DNA from: Cordilura impudica
Lineage: Eukaryota; Arthropoda; Insecta; Diptera; Scathophagidae
Assembly (NCBI GenBank): GCA_963682025.1
Contig: OY821519.1
Span: 159,643,457 to 159,707,456 of the forward strand
DNA: 64,000 bases
Reading direction: 5' to 3'
Made by a program: the position numbers and the translations under genes. Shown here in pieces: positions 45,593-56,420 of the stretch; position 1 is the stretch's first letter, and each line of letters opens with the position of its first letter. The notes under the pieces were generated by a model, which had not been told where the DNA came from, ran no database searches, and worked only from the letters and a program-made list of their open reading frames with translations.

Positions 45593-46593
45593 TTTTTCAA
45601 ATATCTTGTTTAAATTTGTTATAAAAAGTGCAAAAAGTAATGTAAACGTAATGTAAATGTAAAAGCCAGGGTATGACAGATTCGGCATTACCCAATTTAA
45701 CAGAATTTATTTTGAATTACCTCTATTGTTACTTATCATTGCATTTTAATAAAGAAACTCTATATTGACTTTTATAAAAGATGTGTTTTATTTTAAATAT
45801 ATAACAAATTAAAAAGTTTATTATAGTTACAATATAATAGGAAAAATAAACATTATCAAAACAACATCCTCCAGCGTTTCGTAGCATAGAAATTGATTTT
45901 TATCGACCTTCTCTGGTCTAGATCCGTCATGTTATGTTAGAAACAGTACCACCTCGTGAATGATGTGATTCTTAACCACGCATGACGGTCTTGGGTAAGG
46001 AGAAGCTCACTGTTTCAAATGCATATTTTCATTGTATTACACTATGTATGGCGCTTCTCGTAAAATGTCGTGTTTTAATGAAACATTTATTTATCCGGAA
46101 TAATAAGGCTTTTACTGTAATCAAGAAATACAAAATAAGATCTCAATATCAATTTAATATAGAGAAATAACAATTTTATGATATACAAAACATATTTATA
46201 TATATGTACATACCGGTTCGGATCTCTCGGAAATTCATGGAGTCTTGCCCCCCCCAAGATCACAACCCATTAAACACTTTCTATATATATAAAAAAAATA
46301 TATTAATTAGATTGTTTAGTTTTTTAGTAATTTAAGTTCGTATCTATATGCATAATAATTTCGAGTAGAAAATGTATAAATACCCACTTAGAAGCTTATA
46401 ATCAGAAAATAACATTTATATAAAGCGAAGACATTAAAATTGCAGTGGGTTATAATTTTGCATAGTGGTGGCGTTGTTGCCGAAGAAATGGAATTTAAAA
46501 TTTGTTAACATGTTTAATTGCATTTGGCGCAGTTGATGAGTTGGTTTTTAGGTTAGATCTGCTTTCGAACGTGGCAAAATATGGTTTGATAAT
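45593..46593. other. Interior of element B, no gene recognised
   Basis: Mostly AT-rich. A short plus-strand open stretch around 45980-46170 has no family resemblance. A run of seven C's at about 46248 follows GGAGTCTTG. Confidence 0.4.
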
Positions 46594-46749
46594 TTATTGG
46601 CTTATATGCTCTAATTCTGTAGAATCCTCACATCCCACCATTTTCACTTTAAATCTTCTTTTGTCCGCCTCAGGATGTTCTTGCAACTCTTCAGTTTTCG
46701 TTGAGGAAATTTGAGACTCCAAGACTTGTTTGGGCAAACAACCATTGGT
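46594..46749 (-). other. Unrecognised open fragment in element B
   Basis: A 51-codon minus-strand stretch reads TNGCLPKQVLESQISSTKTE and then KRRFKVKMVGCEDSTELEH before a stop at 46594. Its composition looks protein-like and it lies among other captured scraps, but I cannot assign it. It could be another host fragment. Confidence 0.25.
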
Positions 46750-46759
46750 GTCTGTTGCT

Positions 46760-47110
46760 TAGTTTTTTTTCAGTAAACAAGTATTTACACATTTTCTTTT
46801 AAAACTATAATGTATATTATGTTACTTACTTTAATGCCATTATTATTTTGTTAAGACTTCAACAAATTAGACTGTGCACTTTTCAACTAATCCAATTTGT
46901 GGTATTTCCAAAGCTAAATTAATTTTCTAATAAACTTGGAATTTTGACAATAAGAACCACCAATAAATAAAAACAATATATACAACGTGTATAAGCGCGA
47001 TAGCACTATATTTTTAATATAGCTGTTGCTTCCGATTTACTCGAAATAATGCAACCCTGATATTGTAGTTCACCAAAAAAAATTTAGATGTCTCTAGTGA
47101 CTGTCTCCAT
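46760..47110 (+). repeat. Tail of element B, homologous to element A
   Basis: It aligns with about 9900-10283 through ACAACGTGTATAAG, the GCTGTTGCTTCC block and TAGATGTCTCTAGTG. The last bases differ from A's terminus, so the B terminus itself is lost or mutated. Confidence 0.55.
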
Positions 47111-47134
47111 AATGTAATTCGAATGGTTCTAATG
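47111..47134 (+). other. LINE ORF2 scrap left of E2
   Basis: The last codons before E2 read (C)NSNGSN in the frame that continues as VKISAEIREL in the minus-strand LINE half at 14239. The final 8 bp, TTCTAATG, equal the complement of the left flank of E1. Confidence 0.55.
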
Positions 47135-48368
47135 CAGTGGTGGCCATCGAGAGAATTGAGTTGAGCAGACCACTCACTGTCAACAAATCGTTTCGATCGG
47201 TCGAAATTTCGACAGATTGTCATGTGTGTAGCGTGGTTTGCATACAAATCGAAAATTGACAAAATTTTTTGTCTTTCTTGCGATCGGTTGCGTGTGTGTG
47301 GCGTAGTTGACGATTTTCTTTTCGCATTACAAGGGTAAGTAATTCCTCATATGTTTCTGTGTTCATTCTTAGAAAATTTTTGTACAGGAGCAGATAATTC
47401 CACTTCATTTAATAAATTTATGTGCGAAAACTCATCTCGCCTTTTTAACCACTCCTGCATCCAAACTGATCGATATTTTTTCCTCTTCCTCTCCTCACTT
47501 CTTCTTTCACATAAATAAATACCATATATGTCTATTATTTTCTTTCCGCGTTCCATCTTCACTTGGCGGCGAACAACGTGCAATTAAAATTGTCAACCGA
47601 TCGACAAGTGTGTGGCAAAACGACTTTCGACCGATCGAAACGATTTGTTGACAGTGTGTGGCCTGCTTTAGTAATAGTGTTTATGAGCATGTGTTAGTTG
47701 TACTACACTGATCGAAATCCATGGACGTAACACAATGCCGATATTAAATGGGTTTGTGTAGATTTTGTATGAATGTGTTTATGAATGACTAAAAGGGAAA
47801 ATATGTATTTGAGTTCACGAAGAATATGGTAAAATTTTAAATAATTTTGTTGTTTTAAAATTTTAATTCTGAAAATGTAAAAAAAAATATGAAGAACATT
47901 CTATTTTATCCATAAGTTTGAAGTTTATTAAATCAAATAAGTAATAATAAATTATTCATTTCTTTAAAAAAAAAAAAATAGCAAAACTTAAAAAGATAAG
48001 AAATTTCAAAGGTTAATAAGTGATATGTTACCAAAAACTAAAAAAACTTAACAGCCTGCAGTAACTGGATATTTTTTAAAATTAAAAAAAAAAAATACAC
48101 AAAGACAGCTATAATTTATATAGCAGATTCAACTGCTTTGCGTGATTTAGTTTATCAAGTCTTCGAAATTTTTTTAAACAAATATTTTCTGTGTACCTAT
48201 TAAAAAAAATATGTATGAATTTCAAAAGGCAATGCGACATAGACCTGCGCTGTTCAGAAGCTTTCATAAGACTGAATTGTTTAGTTTTACTCTTTGATGA
48301 TTATTTCTGTTTTCGTTCGGCTGTATACATAAAGCCGAGCACCAGCGTGTTTGGTACGGCCTTCACTG
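47135..48368 (+). mobile_element. hAT MITE E2 (inverted copy of E1, with a different nested MITE)
   Basis: It starts CAGTGGTGGCCATC and ends GGTACGGCCTTCACTG. Outside the nested MITEs it matches E1 almost base for base. Its flanks are TTCTAATG (left) and GTTTATAT (right), the complements of E1's left and right flanks. Non-coding. Confidence 0.85.
47164..47667. mobile_element. MITE nested in E2, at the same TTA as the one in E1
   Basis: The TIRs AGCAGACCACTCACTG and, inverted, AGCAGGCCACACACTG continue as an identical TCAACAAATCGTTTCGATCG. The flanks TTG (47161-47163) and TTA (47668-47670) fit a 3-bp duplication with one mutation, again PIF/Harbinger-like. The sequence is unrelated to the MITE in E1 apart from general TIR style. 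Confidence 0.75.
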
Positions 48369-48589
48369 GTTTATATTTATATTGGTTTTTTTTTTCCAGT
48401 TTTAGAGAAAACAAAAATGAAAAATATATGATTTTCATTATGATTACATGAAACCTAAATATCCAACCAATGTTAATATAAATTATATGGATACTGATTC
48501 CTTTATTTAGAATATTAAAACAATTGATCGTATTCAATAAGAAAAATATTTCAAATGCTTACTGTTTTAAAAAAGAAACTTTTGAAAAT

Positions 48590-48830
48590 TTACTAAAGAA
48601 AGACAAATTTTTAAGAAAATTTACTAAGGAAAAGGTAAATTTTCACAATTTTTAAGAAAATTTACTAAGGAAAAAGTAAATTTTCACAATTTTTAAGAAA
48701 ATTTACTAAGAAAAGGTAAATTTTTAAGGAAATTTACTAAGGAAAAGATAAATTTTCACAATTTTTAAGAAAATTTACTAAGGAAAAGGTAAATTTTTAA
48801 GAAAGTTTAAATATTTACAAGGATATTTAC
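48590..48830 (+). repeat. Tandem repeat, about 30-46 bp unit
   Basis: About six imperfect copies of AAGAAAATTTACTAAGGAAA followed by AGGTAAATTTTCACAATTTTT. Some units lack the CACAATT part. The array directly precedes gypsy-3. 48369-48589 to its left is AT-rich without genes. Confidence 0.85.
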
Positions 48831-48856
48831 CTTTAAATAAGAATATTTTATTTTAC

Positions 48857-51563
48857 ATATCACCATCATTGCGCCAGAGAGTATACCTCGGTATTAACTT
48901 TTGGAAATCATTTAATATAGCACCACAATTATTTGTAACTGAGTTATCAACAGTTAGTGAGAACATTCCACAAAATTCAGATAGTTTGATCCAAACTTTA
49001 ACAAACTCTCAAAAATGTGAATTGAATAAGGTTATTGACGAATTTCCTTCGTATGCTAAGATCGGTCTAGGGCGAACTACAGTAGATACTCATAGCATTG
49101 ATACCGGGAACTCAGTACCATTTAAAATCAAATACTACGCTTTATCTCCGCCACGACAACAGGAAGCTTATTCTGAACTTGACCGAATGCTTTATTTAGG
49201 GGTCATTGAGGAAAGCAATAGCCCACATTGCAGCCCAATAGTTCTGGTAAGAAAACCTGGTAAAATCCGACTCTACCTTGACTCTCAGAAGCTCGACGAA
49301 TGCACTAAAAAGGACACATATCCTCTTCCTCATATAAATGGACTTTTGAGTAGACTTCAGGATACTCATTTTATCTCAGGTATTGATTTAAAGGATGCCA
49401 TTTGGCAAATACCTTTAGATGAGTGTTCAAAAGAAAAGACGGCATTTGTAGTACCTGGTCGGCCACTGTACCAATATACAGTTATACCATTCGGGCTATG
49501 CAATGCCGCACAAAGGATGAGTCGTTTAATGGATAAGGTAATTCCAAGCCGACTCCGTGAAAACGTTTTCATCTATTTGGACAACCTTTTAGTTTGTACA
49601 CCCGACTTTAGAACACATATAAATATATTAGGAGATGTAGCCAAGTATTTGAGGAACGCTAATTTGACAATTAATGTTGAGAAAAGCCGATTTTGTCAAC
49701 GAGAAATTAAATACCTAGGTTATATTGTTGGGCAAGGTATTTTGAAAACAGACAAGACAAAAACTGAAGCCATTTTGGATTTTCCGTTACCATCATCGCC
49801 AAGACAAATACGTCGTTTTGTTGGTATGACGGGATGGTACCGACAGTTCATTGCGAATTATGCACAACTGGCAGCGCCTTTAACAGACTGTCTCAAAAAA
49901 AATTATAAATTTAAAATAACACCGGAAGCGGAAGTAGGATTCAAAAAATTGAAAGAAGCCTTAACAACAGCGCCTGTGCTAATTCAGCCAGACTTTTCTT
50001 AACTTGGTGGTGTATTAGTACAGACAGACAGTGATGGACATGAGCATCCTATAGCATACGTTTCTCAGAAACTAAACAAAGCTCAAAAAAATTACACCGT
50101 GACAAAGCTTGAATTTCTAGCGGCAATAGTTTGTTTGAAACGTTTTCAGGCATACGTAGAAGGTTTAAAATTCAAAATTATAACGGATCATAGCAGTTTA
50201 AGGTGGCTTATGTTGCAAAAGGACTTGTCAGGTTGATTAGGAAGATGGAATCTAAAATTACACGCATTTGATTTCGAAATAGAGTACCGGAAAGGTTCTG
50301 TAGACATTGTAGCGGATGCATTGTCCAGAGTTGTAGAAATTGGAGAAATAACTATGCCATCCATTAGTTCTGAAATCGATTTACAATCTAAATCCTCTAC
50401 CGAGTACAATGATTTAAAGGATAAAGTAATTCAATATCAAGACAATTTTCCAGATACTTGCGTATCTGACGGTTTCGTATACCAAAGAATTAAATTTCGA
50501 AAGGGGGAATATGAGGAAGAAGATTCCTTATGGCGTTTGTGGTTACCCAGTGGTTTAAGGAGCTACGTAATACAAAACAATCATAACATAAATTGATGTC
50601 ATGGAGGATTTACGAAAACACTCAATAGGGTCCGCGAAAAATATTTCTGGCCAAAAATGGCGAAGGATATTAAGATTTTTGTTTCAGAATGTGAAATTTG
50701 TCAATGTGTTAAACCTACAAATAAAATTTTAAGACCACCAATGGGTCGACAATTAAAAATGAACGTCCATTTCAACGCACATTATGGACCTATTAGGGCC
50801 ATATCCAATGACAAAATATGGTATTCGTAGCCATCGACCATTTTTCAAAATATATATTTTTAAAACCCTTAAAGAAGGCAATAACTGCATCAATTGTAGG
50901 ATATATTGAGGAAGATATATTTCACAAGTTCGGAGTCCCTGAATTTATCCACTCTGACAATGGAAGAATTTCTGAAAGCATATGGTATCACCCACATAAA
51001 AACGGCTCTATACTCACCACAGGCTAACTGCTCTGAAAGGACTAATAGAGAATTTTTAGTGAAATTAAGAGTCTTGATTAAGGAGAAGCAGGACCAGTGG
51101 GACATACACCTTTCAAGTATTTCGAATATACTGAGAAATGATTATCATGAAGCACTTAGATGTTCACCTTATTTCTGTGTGTTTGGGTACAATATGGTTC
51201 AACACGCGTCCGCGTATCCAATTTTGGGGAAGCTTGGTTTAACTCAGGATGGGCAGGTGAATTTTATACCTAATGATGTTAGAATAAGTAACCTTCATGA
51301 TAAAATACGGAAAAACTTAGAAGTAGCTCACGAAAAGGCCACCAGAACTTACAACACTCGTTAAAGAGATATACACTTCAGAGAAGGGCAGGAAGTTTTT
51401 AGAAAAAACAGGACTCAAAGTGAGTTCAGTAAGGGAATAAATGTAAGCTCCTACCTCCTTAACTAAATTGTAGAGTACGCAAAAAGGTTGGTTCATCGCT
51501 GTGTGAATTGGAAACTTTAAACGGACAATCAATCGGACTTTTTCACGCAAAAGACATCAAATA
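48857..51563 (+). pseudogene. gypsy-3 Pol fragment (end of PR to IN), broken
   Basis: It begins inside the protease C-terminus (VYLGINFWKSFNIAPQ); gag and LTRs are not seen. RT runs to 50002 with SGIDLKDAIWQIPLDE, but the catalytic motif reads YLDN: the second Asp of YLDD is Asn (codon AAC at 49583-49585). RNase H lacks its first acidic block (a deletion at about 50000 joins PDFS-stop to GGVLVQ) and has a TGA at about 50235. Integrase has a zinc-binding stretch near 50590-50710, a deletion after HSDNG (50960), SPQANCSERTNRE and a GQEVFRKN tail; it ends LFHAKDIK at 51563. Close to gypsy-1 in order and wording. Inactive. Confidence 0.8.
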
Positions 51564-53936
51564 ATTTTTTTGAAATAATTTTTTTTAACATTTTTATCTT
51601 GATGTATTTGTGGGCTTAGTATTTATTTCAGGGTTTAGTCGAGCCCCACGAATATCGTATGAAATCACACAAAAAAAATCAGTTTTCCTTATTTCCAACT
51701 TTCTCAGGTTTAGTTTGCAAAGAAGGTTTGTTACAAATTTTTTTATTTTTTTTTTGTAACAATAGTTATAATAAACTATATTTTAAATTTGAGATGTCAT
51801 TCAATTTGGTTTTACCAGTTATAATCTATTTTATTTATACAGTACATATTTTTATTCATGGTTACTAATAATTTTATAACATGGGATAAATTTAACATAA
51901 TTGAGAAAACGGGGGGGGGGGGGGACTTAGTAGTTTCTGCCAAAATGAGTGTCTTCGAAAGCTCACTAGCAGAGAAATTCTGAATTGCAACTGTCGCAAG
52001 TCTGTTTAAACCCAGAGAGAAATGTTCGGTAGTATAGTTTCATGAAAGCTTTTAACGAAAAGAGACTGTCAAGAAACAGAGGTTTCATTATTTATTAAAG
52101 ATTTCCGTTTCTGCCCTTGTTTTTTTTGCGACTGCAGAGATAAGTACCATATTTTGCGTAAATTGTAAAGATTTTTATTCAAGTTGAATCGCAAGTTTAA
52201 AAAAAATAAATATGTAATAATATCGCATTTTTAAAGCAAATTAGTAAAAAAAAATGCAACCTCCATAATATTTTTTTTTGTGGAACGGTCAAGAATAACA
52301 ATATTAAAGTTCAGATACCAGACATACCGGAGCACCTATAACCTCCAAATTGCAACGTGGAATCTAACATTTACGCTTCTTGGCTTCACCAAAATCCATT
52401 TCACCAATTTACAAGGTCATCATTGCGACGACAACCAGCAAAAGCCTTATCAGAAAATCAGAAAAATCTATTTTTTTGTATAAATCGTAAGGAAAAGATG
52501 TAACAGCTCTCGAATTTAATGGATGACAACATTGCCTAGACGATTTTTATAATTTAAACTGAAGCACCCTAAAGCTCCATATAGTCAACATACAAAGTAA
52601 GGTAAGAATAGCCAATACATTACAAAACTGATTTAAAAATCAAAAGCCAAAATTAATCTATTGAGGTAAATTACATGTGTTATTTTTTATATTAACCAAA
52701 CACCATTACATTGTATGTCAAAAAAAAAATTATAATAATTAATAGATGTAAAGTAAAATATATTCAACTAAAATTGTCAAAATTTCATATTAGCAAGCAC
52801 ATAGTGCATTTGCATTGCTTTAAATAATGTGTTTTTTTTGGAGATGAAGCTGTACAAAAATACAGCTTAATGCAGTGATGTCAACAACATTTTTTTAATT
52901 TTAATGAACAAAACCATATTATAACAAGACAATTCAATATCAAGTCTCTCATAAAAAAAAATATGTATATGATTATCGCTAGATATAAATTATGTGTATA
53001 TATTATCCATTCCTTTTTTTTACATGATATAGATTAATCGTATGTCAGGAATATATACTTTATAGAAAGCTTAATAAATATGAATATGTAAACTTCAAAC
53101 AAGCAATTTTTTTATAAAGCTTTGAATATAGCATATATATTCGCAATTATTATTGTAATTAATATATTTATTGATATCTAATTTCAGTTTTTTTTTATAA
53201 CATCAAAAAAAAATTATAAATATCTTAAAAATTATTGAGTTTTAAACAACTTTTCTTACATCCGACATTTTGGCATTGTTGAAAGTATATTGTAAAGCCT
53301 TGTAAGTCATTGTAATGATTTTTTTAAATAATACAAATGGCTAATATAAAATATTTTAATAACTTTCAATACATATTTAAACTTCAAATATTAAAATTTC
53401 CAATAATTGTATACAAAGTATACGCTCGAATAATAAGATAAACATTTTATTGTTTAGAAATAATAAGAATTCTTAAAATAATTAGAATATATAAAAGGTA
53501 ATATTTTCAAATGATATTTACTCACAAGAAATTTATTTTAATAAATGTAATGTAAAATTTTTTAAATGAAAAATTGATTTTTTAAATTGGGGATAAAGGA
53601 TTGCAAGGTAATATGGATGATGAGGAAGGGAGCGTTACAGTTGGATTTTTTCTAAAACAAATGTAGGCCTTGCGATGTGAACATCAATCGCTAACAGTAA
53701 GATATTTAAAATCGTATCAGTTTAAAAATTATATTTTATTTAACTTAATTAATTTTTCATAGCAGTCTTGGAATGAAGTTTTTTTTCTGTTGGTAGTGCT
53801 TGCTTTGGAAAGGTCAAGAACCCTCCCAATCTGGCGAGCTTAGCCGCTTTTCAACATTCCAAGCTCGACCCACCTAAAGCAACAAAAACATTTTTAAAGG
53901 ACCAAGAGTCAACAAAAAGTAGAACCGTAACATAAT
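51564..53936. other. AT-rich non-coding stretch
   Basis: There is a 14-G run at 51911-51924, unusual in this AT-rich sequence. A short plus-strand open piece at about 53815-53930 (NLASLAAFQHSKLDPPKATK and following) has an end-of-protein look but no assignment. Otherwise there are only A/T runs. Confidence 0.4.
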
Positions 53937-55100
53937 GATGCCACTCACGGTGGTAACTGATCATGCCAGCCTCAAGTGGCTGATGACCCTGAAAGATTTA
54001 AGTGGAAGGCAAGCAAGATGGTCATTTTAATTGCAAGCGTTTAATTTTAAATTGTACACAGAAAATGATCGGATAATGTAGTAGCGGACATGCTATCAAG
54101 AGTTCTACTAACTACAGAAGAGATCGAGAAAGAGAGCCTATTCGATTTTGAGACCATTGAGTTTGAATGCGATGACTATTTAGATCTAATTAAAAATGTA
54201 AATGAAAATCAGGAACGTCTCCCGGGTATTAAAGTGGATGATGGAATGATTTTTAAGAAAATGTTTGTTGAAAATGATATTGGAGGGGAGGATATATGGA
54301 AACTTTGGATACAGGCGAGAAAGCTCACTCAGCACCGACAGCATCGCATGGAGGTATGACAAAAACTTTAGAGAGAGTTAAACGATTTTCTTATTGGCCA
54401 AATATGGCAAAACAAGTTAGAGAATTTGTAAGATCATGTCAAACCTGTAAAGAAATTAAACCGGCGAATCAGAATTTGATGCCTGGTATCGGACAAGAGG
54501 TAGTAACAGACATCCCTTTTCAGAAACTTTATATTGATTTTTTGGACAAATATCCGAGATCCAAAAGTGGAAATTGCTACATCTTGATTTTTGTGGATCA
54601 TTTCACCAAATTAACCTTTTTAAAAGCAATGAAAGATGCTACAACCAAGAATGTAGTAACATTTTTGGAAAATGAAATATTTCATATTTGGGGTGCCGGA
54701 AATAATTCATTGCGATAACGGAGTGCAATTCATTGCAAAGGACTTTAAAAATATGATTGACGCATATAAAATTCATCATTTGAAAACGGCGGTATACACC
54801 CCACAGTCCAACGCGTCAGAGAGAGTATTAAACGCAATTAGAGCTTACATGGAAGATCACCGCGATTGGGACATGTATTTGTCTGAAATTGAATGCGCGT
54901 TAAGGTCATCGGTTCCTTCAGCGACTGGGGTTATACCTTTTTTCGCGTTATTTGGTTTTCATATGTTTTCCAGCGGATCTGATTACAAATTAGCCAGAAA
55001 ATTAGGTTTAATGTCTGATCAAGGGATAAATAAATTAGAGGGAATCGAAAAACTTGCGATTATTAGAGAGAAGATAAAGAATAATATGGACGAATGTTAT
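53937..55100 (+). pseudogene. gypsy-4 RNase H-integrase fragment
   Basis: It begins at the middle of RNase H (TVVTDHASLKWLMTLKDLSG) with a stop in the tether, then ADMLSR in another frame. The integrase follows with SHGGMTKTLERVKRFSYWPN, CQTCKEIKP, LYIDFLDKYPRSKSG, a frameshift at 54690, IIHCDNGVQF and PQSNASERV. It breaks off after KIKNNMDECY at about 55090, where the minus-strand gypsy-5 begins. Its wording is closest to gypsy-1 (both have KLYIDFL.KYPRSK.GN). No LTRs. Confidence 0.8.
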
Positions 55101-56100
55101 ATAGCATCGCGTTGTCTCCCTTCAGGCATTGCCAATCTGTGTACCTCAAAAGATTAAAACGCGATCCCGAGTCTATAATCATTGAAATTGGGTTACCCGC
55201 AATTTGACACATTATATTTTCTTCGGTCTCATCATCACTTGTTATCTTAAAACAGTTACTGCTTAGTTTCTTACAGTCAATCTCAGGGTTTTCGTCATCA
55301 ACAGCTCTTATTATAGTGCGCCGACGCTTCGCATCTGAATTATACCTTGTGCAATTTGTCGTTTAATATTCGTTCTGCACTTGCGTGTGAAATGGCCAAC
55401 ACGGGAACATTTATTGCATTTCATGTTTTTTTCAGGACAGCTTATTGAATCTTCAGCATGGTCACTACGAGCACATCTGTTACACTCGACGCTATTAAAG
55501 TTTGACCGCCATTTCTGTGTATCGATTTTACTGATAATCTCTGAATCCGGTTTGGCAATCATTGATTGTGTCTGTTTACTAATTTGTTCATCGACGCTAC
55601 ATGCATCCAAAATCTCATCAAGGCTGTGTTCTTTTTCTAAAAATTTGCGTTTAAGCTCTACTGGTGCCCATACATCGATAATCTTGTCCTTAAAGCATAT
55701 CTCCTCAATCTCGGCCTTTGTGTTACCAAATGAGCACTTGACTATTTGTTGACGCAATCGTAAAACAAATTTGTTAAAACTTTCACCCTCTAAGGGATTA
55801 ATGTTACGGAAAAGGTCTTTTAAACGCAGAATTTCTTTTTGGCGTAAAGTATTCATTCGTTTTATCGACTGAAACTGATATACATCATTTTTCTTCACTG
55901 CTTTATATGGAACTACCGCCCCCGGCAAAGAATCGGCTACAGCTCGCAGTTGCTGCCCTCCAAAGTGGGGTAGTTTGTTTCGTTTCCGAACGACAGAGGT
56001 TATCTCTTCTGCAAACACATAAATCTGAAAAGACCGAAGCCATCTTTCCCACTCGGTACGTACCAATGATTTTTCAATTGAATCTCACAAAAACGGCTTT
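55090..56100 (-). pseudogene. gypsy-5 Gag-protease fragment
   Basis: Minus strand, a 251-codon frame from 56066 to 55311: WERWLRSFQIYVFAEEI, KRNKLPHFGGQQL, HLFRNI-type NPLEGESFNKFVLRLRQQ, and two knuckles, CARSDHAEDSISC (degenerate) and CNKCSRVGHFTRKC. After a stop the same direction gives a protease, IAGNPISMIIDSGSRFNLL, and DNAMLYNIRP at the junction with gypsy-4. This Gag type belongs to the K02A2.6-like gypsy group common in arthropods. RT and beyond are absent. The N-terminal part has stops beyond 56066. Confidence 0.75.
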
Positions 56101-56221
56101 ATAGTACCAGCCATAAAATTCTTTTTGATTTAACACGCACCTGAAATTAAAACAAAAATCAAGTATTATACTTTCACACATTTGGCAGATTTTTAAATGT
56201 TGGCTTGCGTTCTACGCTCGG

Positions 56222-56420
56222 TCCCTGACATTTGTCAGATTAAAACAGATATATCGGCATACAGCCTCCGACATTTGTCAGATTGTTTAATATTGGCTTG
56301 CGTTTAACGCCCAGCCCCTGACATTTGTCAGATCACAAACGGTTTCCCTTATGTATATATATTTATACATTCTTTCTATTTTCCGGCCCGTAGCCTCTGA
56401 CCTTTGTCAGATAATCATAT
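56222..56420 (-). repeat. Four copies of a palindromic CTGACAAATGTCAG motif
   Basis: CTGACATTTGTCAGAT or near variants (CCGACATTTG and CTGACCTTTG forms) occur at about 56226, 56269, 56318 and 56397, each preceded by a C-rich GC(C/T)C tract. They lie upstream of gypsy-5 gag, where a leader or LTR is expected. Protein-binding clusters in this position exist in gypsy elements (the Su(Hw) insulator), but this motif is different. Confidence 0.7.

Larger units (their letters stand above)
31987..47110 (+). mobile_element. hAT-like element B, sister of A, heavily invaded
   Basis: It starts CACAGGCCAACCAGTTG inside LINE ORF2 (31986/31987). The head shares with A a GACAGCTGTCAAAAA motif, CGAACCGTATGG, GTGAACAGCTA, the TATAAAAGGTG(C/T)ATATT stretch and the 45-bp ACTACTCAACCCAGG motif. 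The tail (about 46760-47110) matches A's tail. The interior has an arrestin-like scrap, unknown exons, an antisense kinase scrap, a DINE-like piece, gypsy-2 and T2. The right TIR and target duplication are not readable: after CTAGTGACTGTCTCC the sequence departs from A and becomes LINE. The right end is therefore eroded and its position is approximate. Confidence 0.6.

Noticed and set aside
45980..46170. 62-codon plus-strand frame starting MTVLGKEKLTVSNAYF
   Set aside because: Short, no recognisable family, and no splice or promoter context; mentioned only as part of the element B interior.
31987..47110. A target duplication for element B
   Set aside because: The left flank CCCACCAC has no match near 47.1 kb, so I do not claim one; the right end is treated as eroded.
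15566..47134. Two independent LINE copies, both truncated near the same place
   Set aside because: Possible, but the frame continues exactly across the shared TTCTAATG site and un-inverting restores order and strand. One split copy is simpler.
51905..51930. 14-G run as a G-quadruplex or regulatory element
   Set aside because: A single homopolymer without gene context. It may be a sequencing or assembly artefact.
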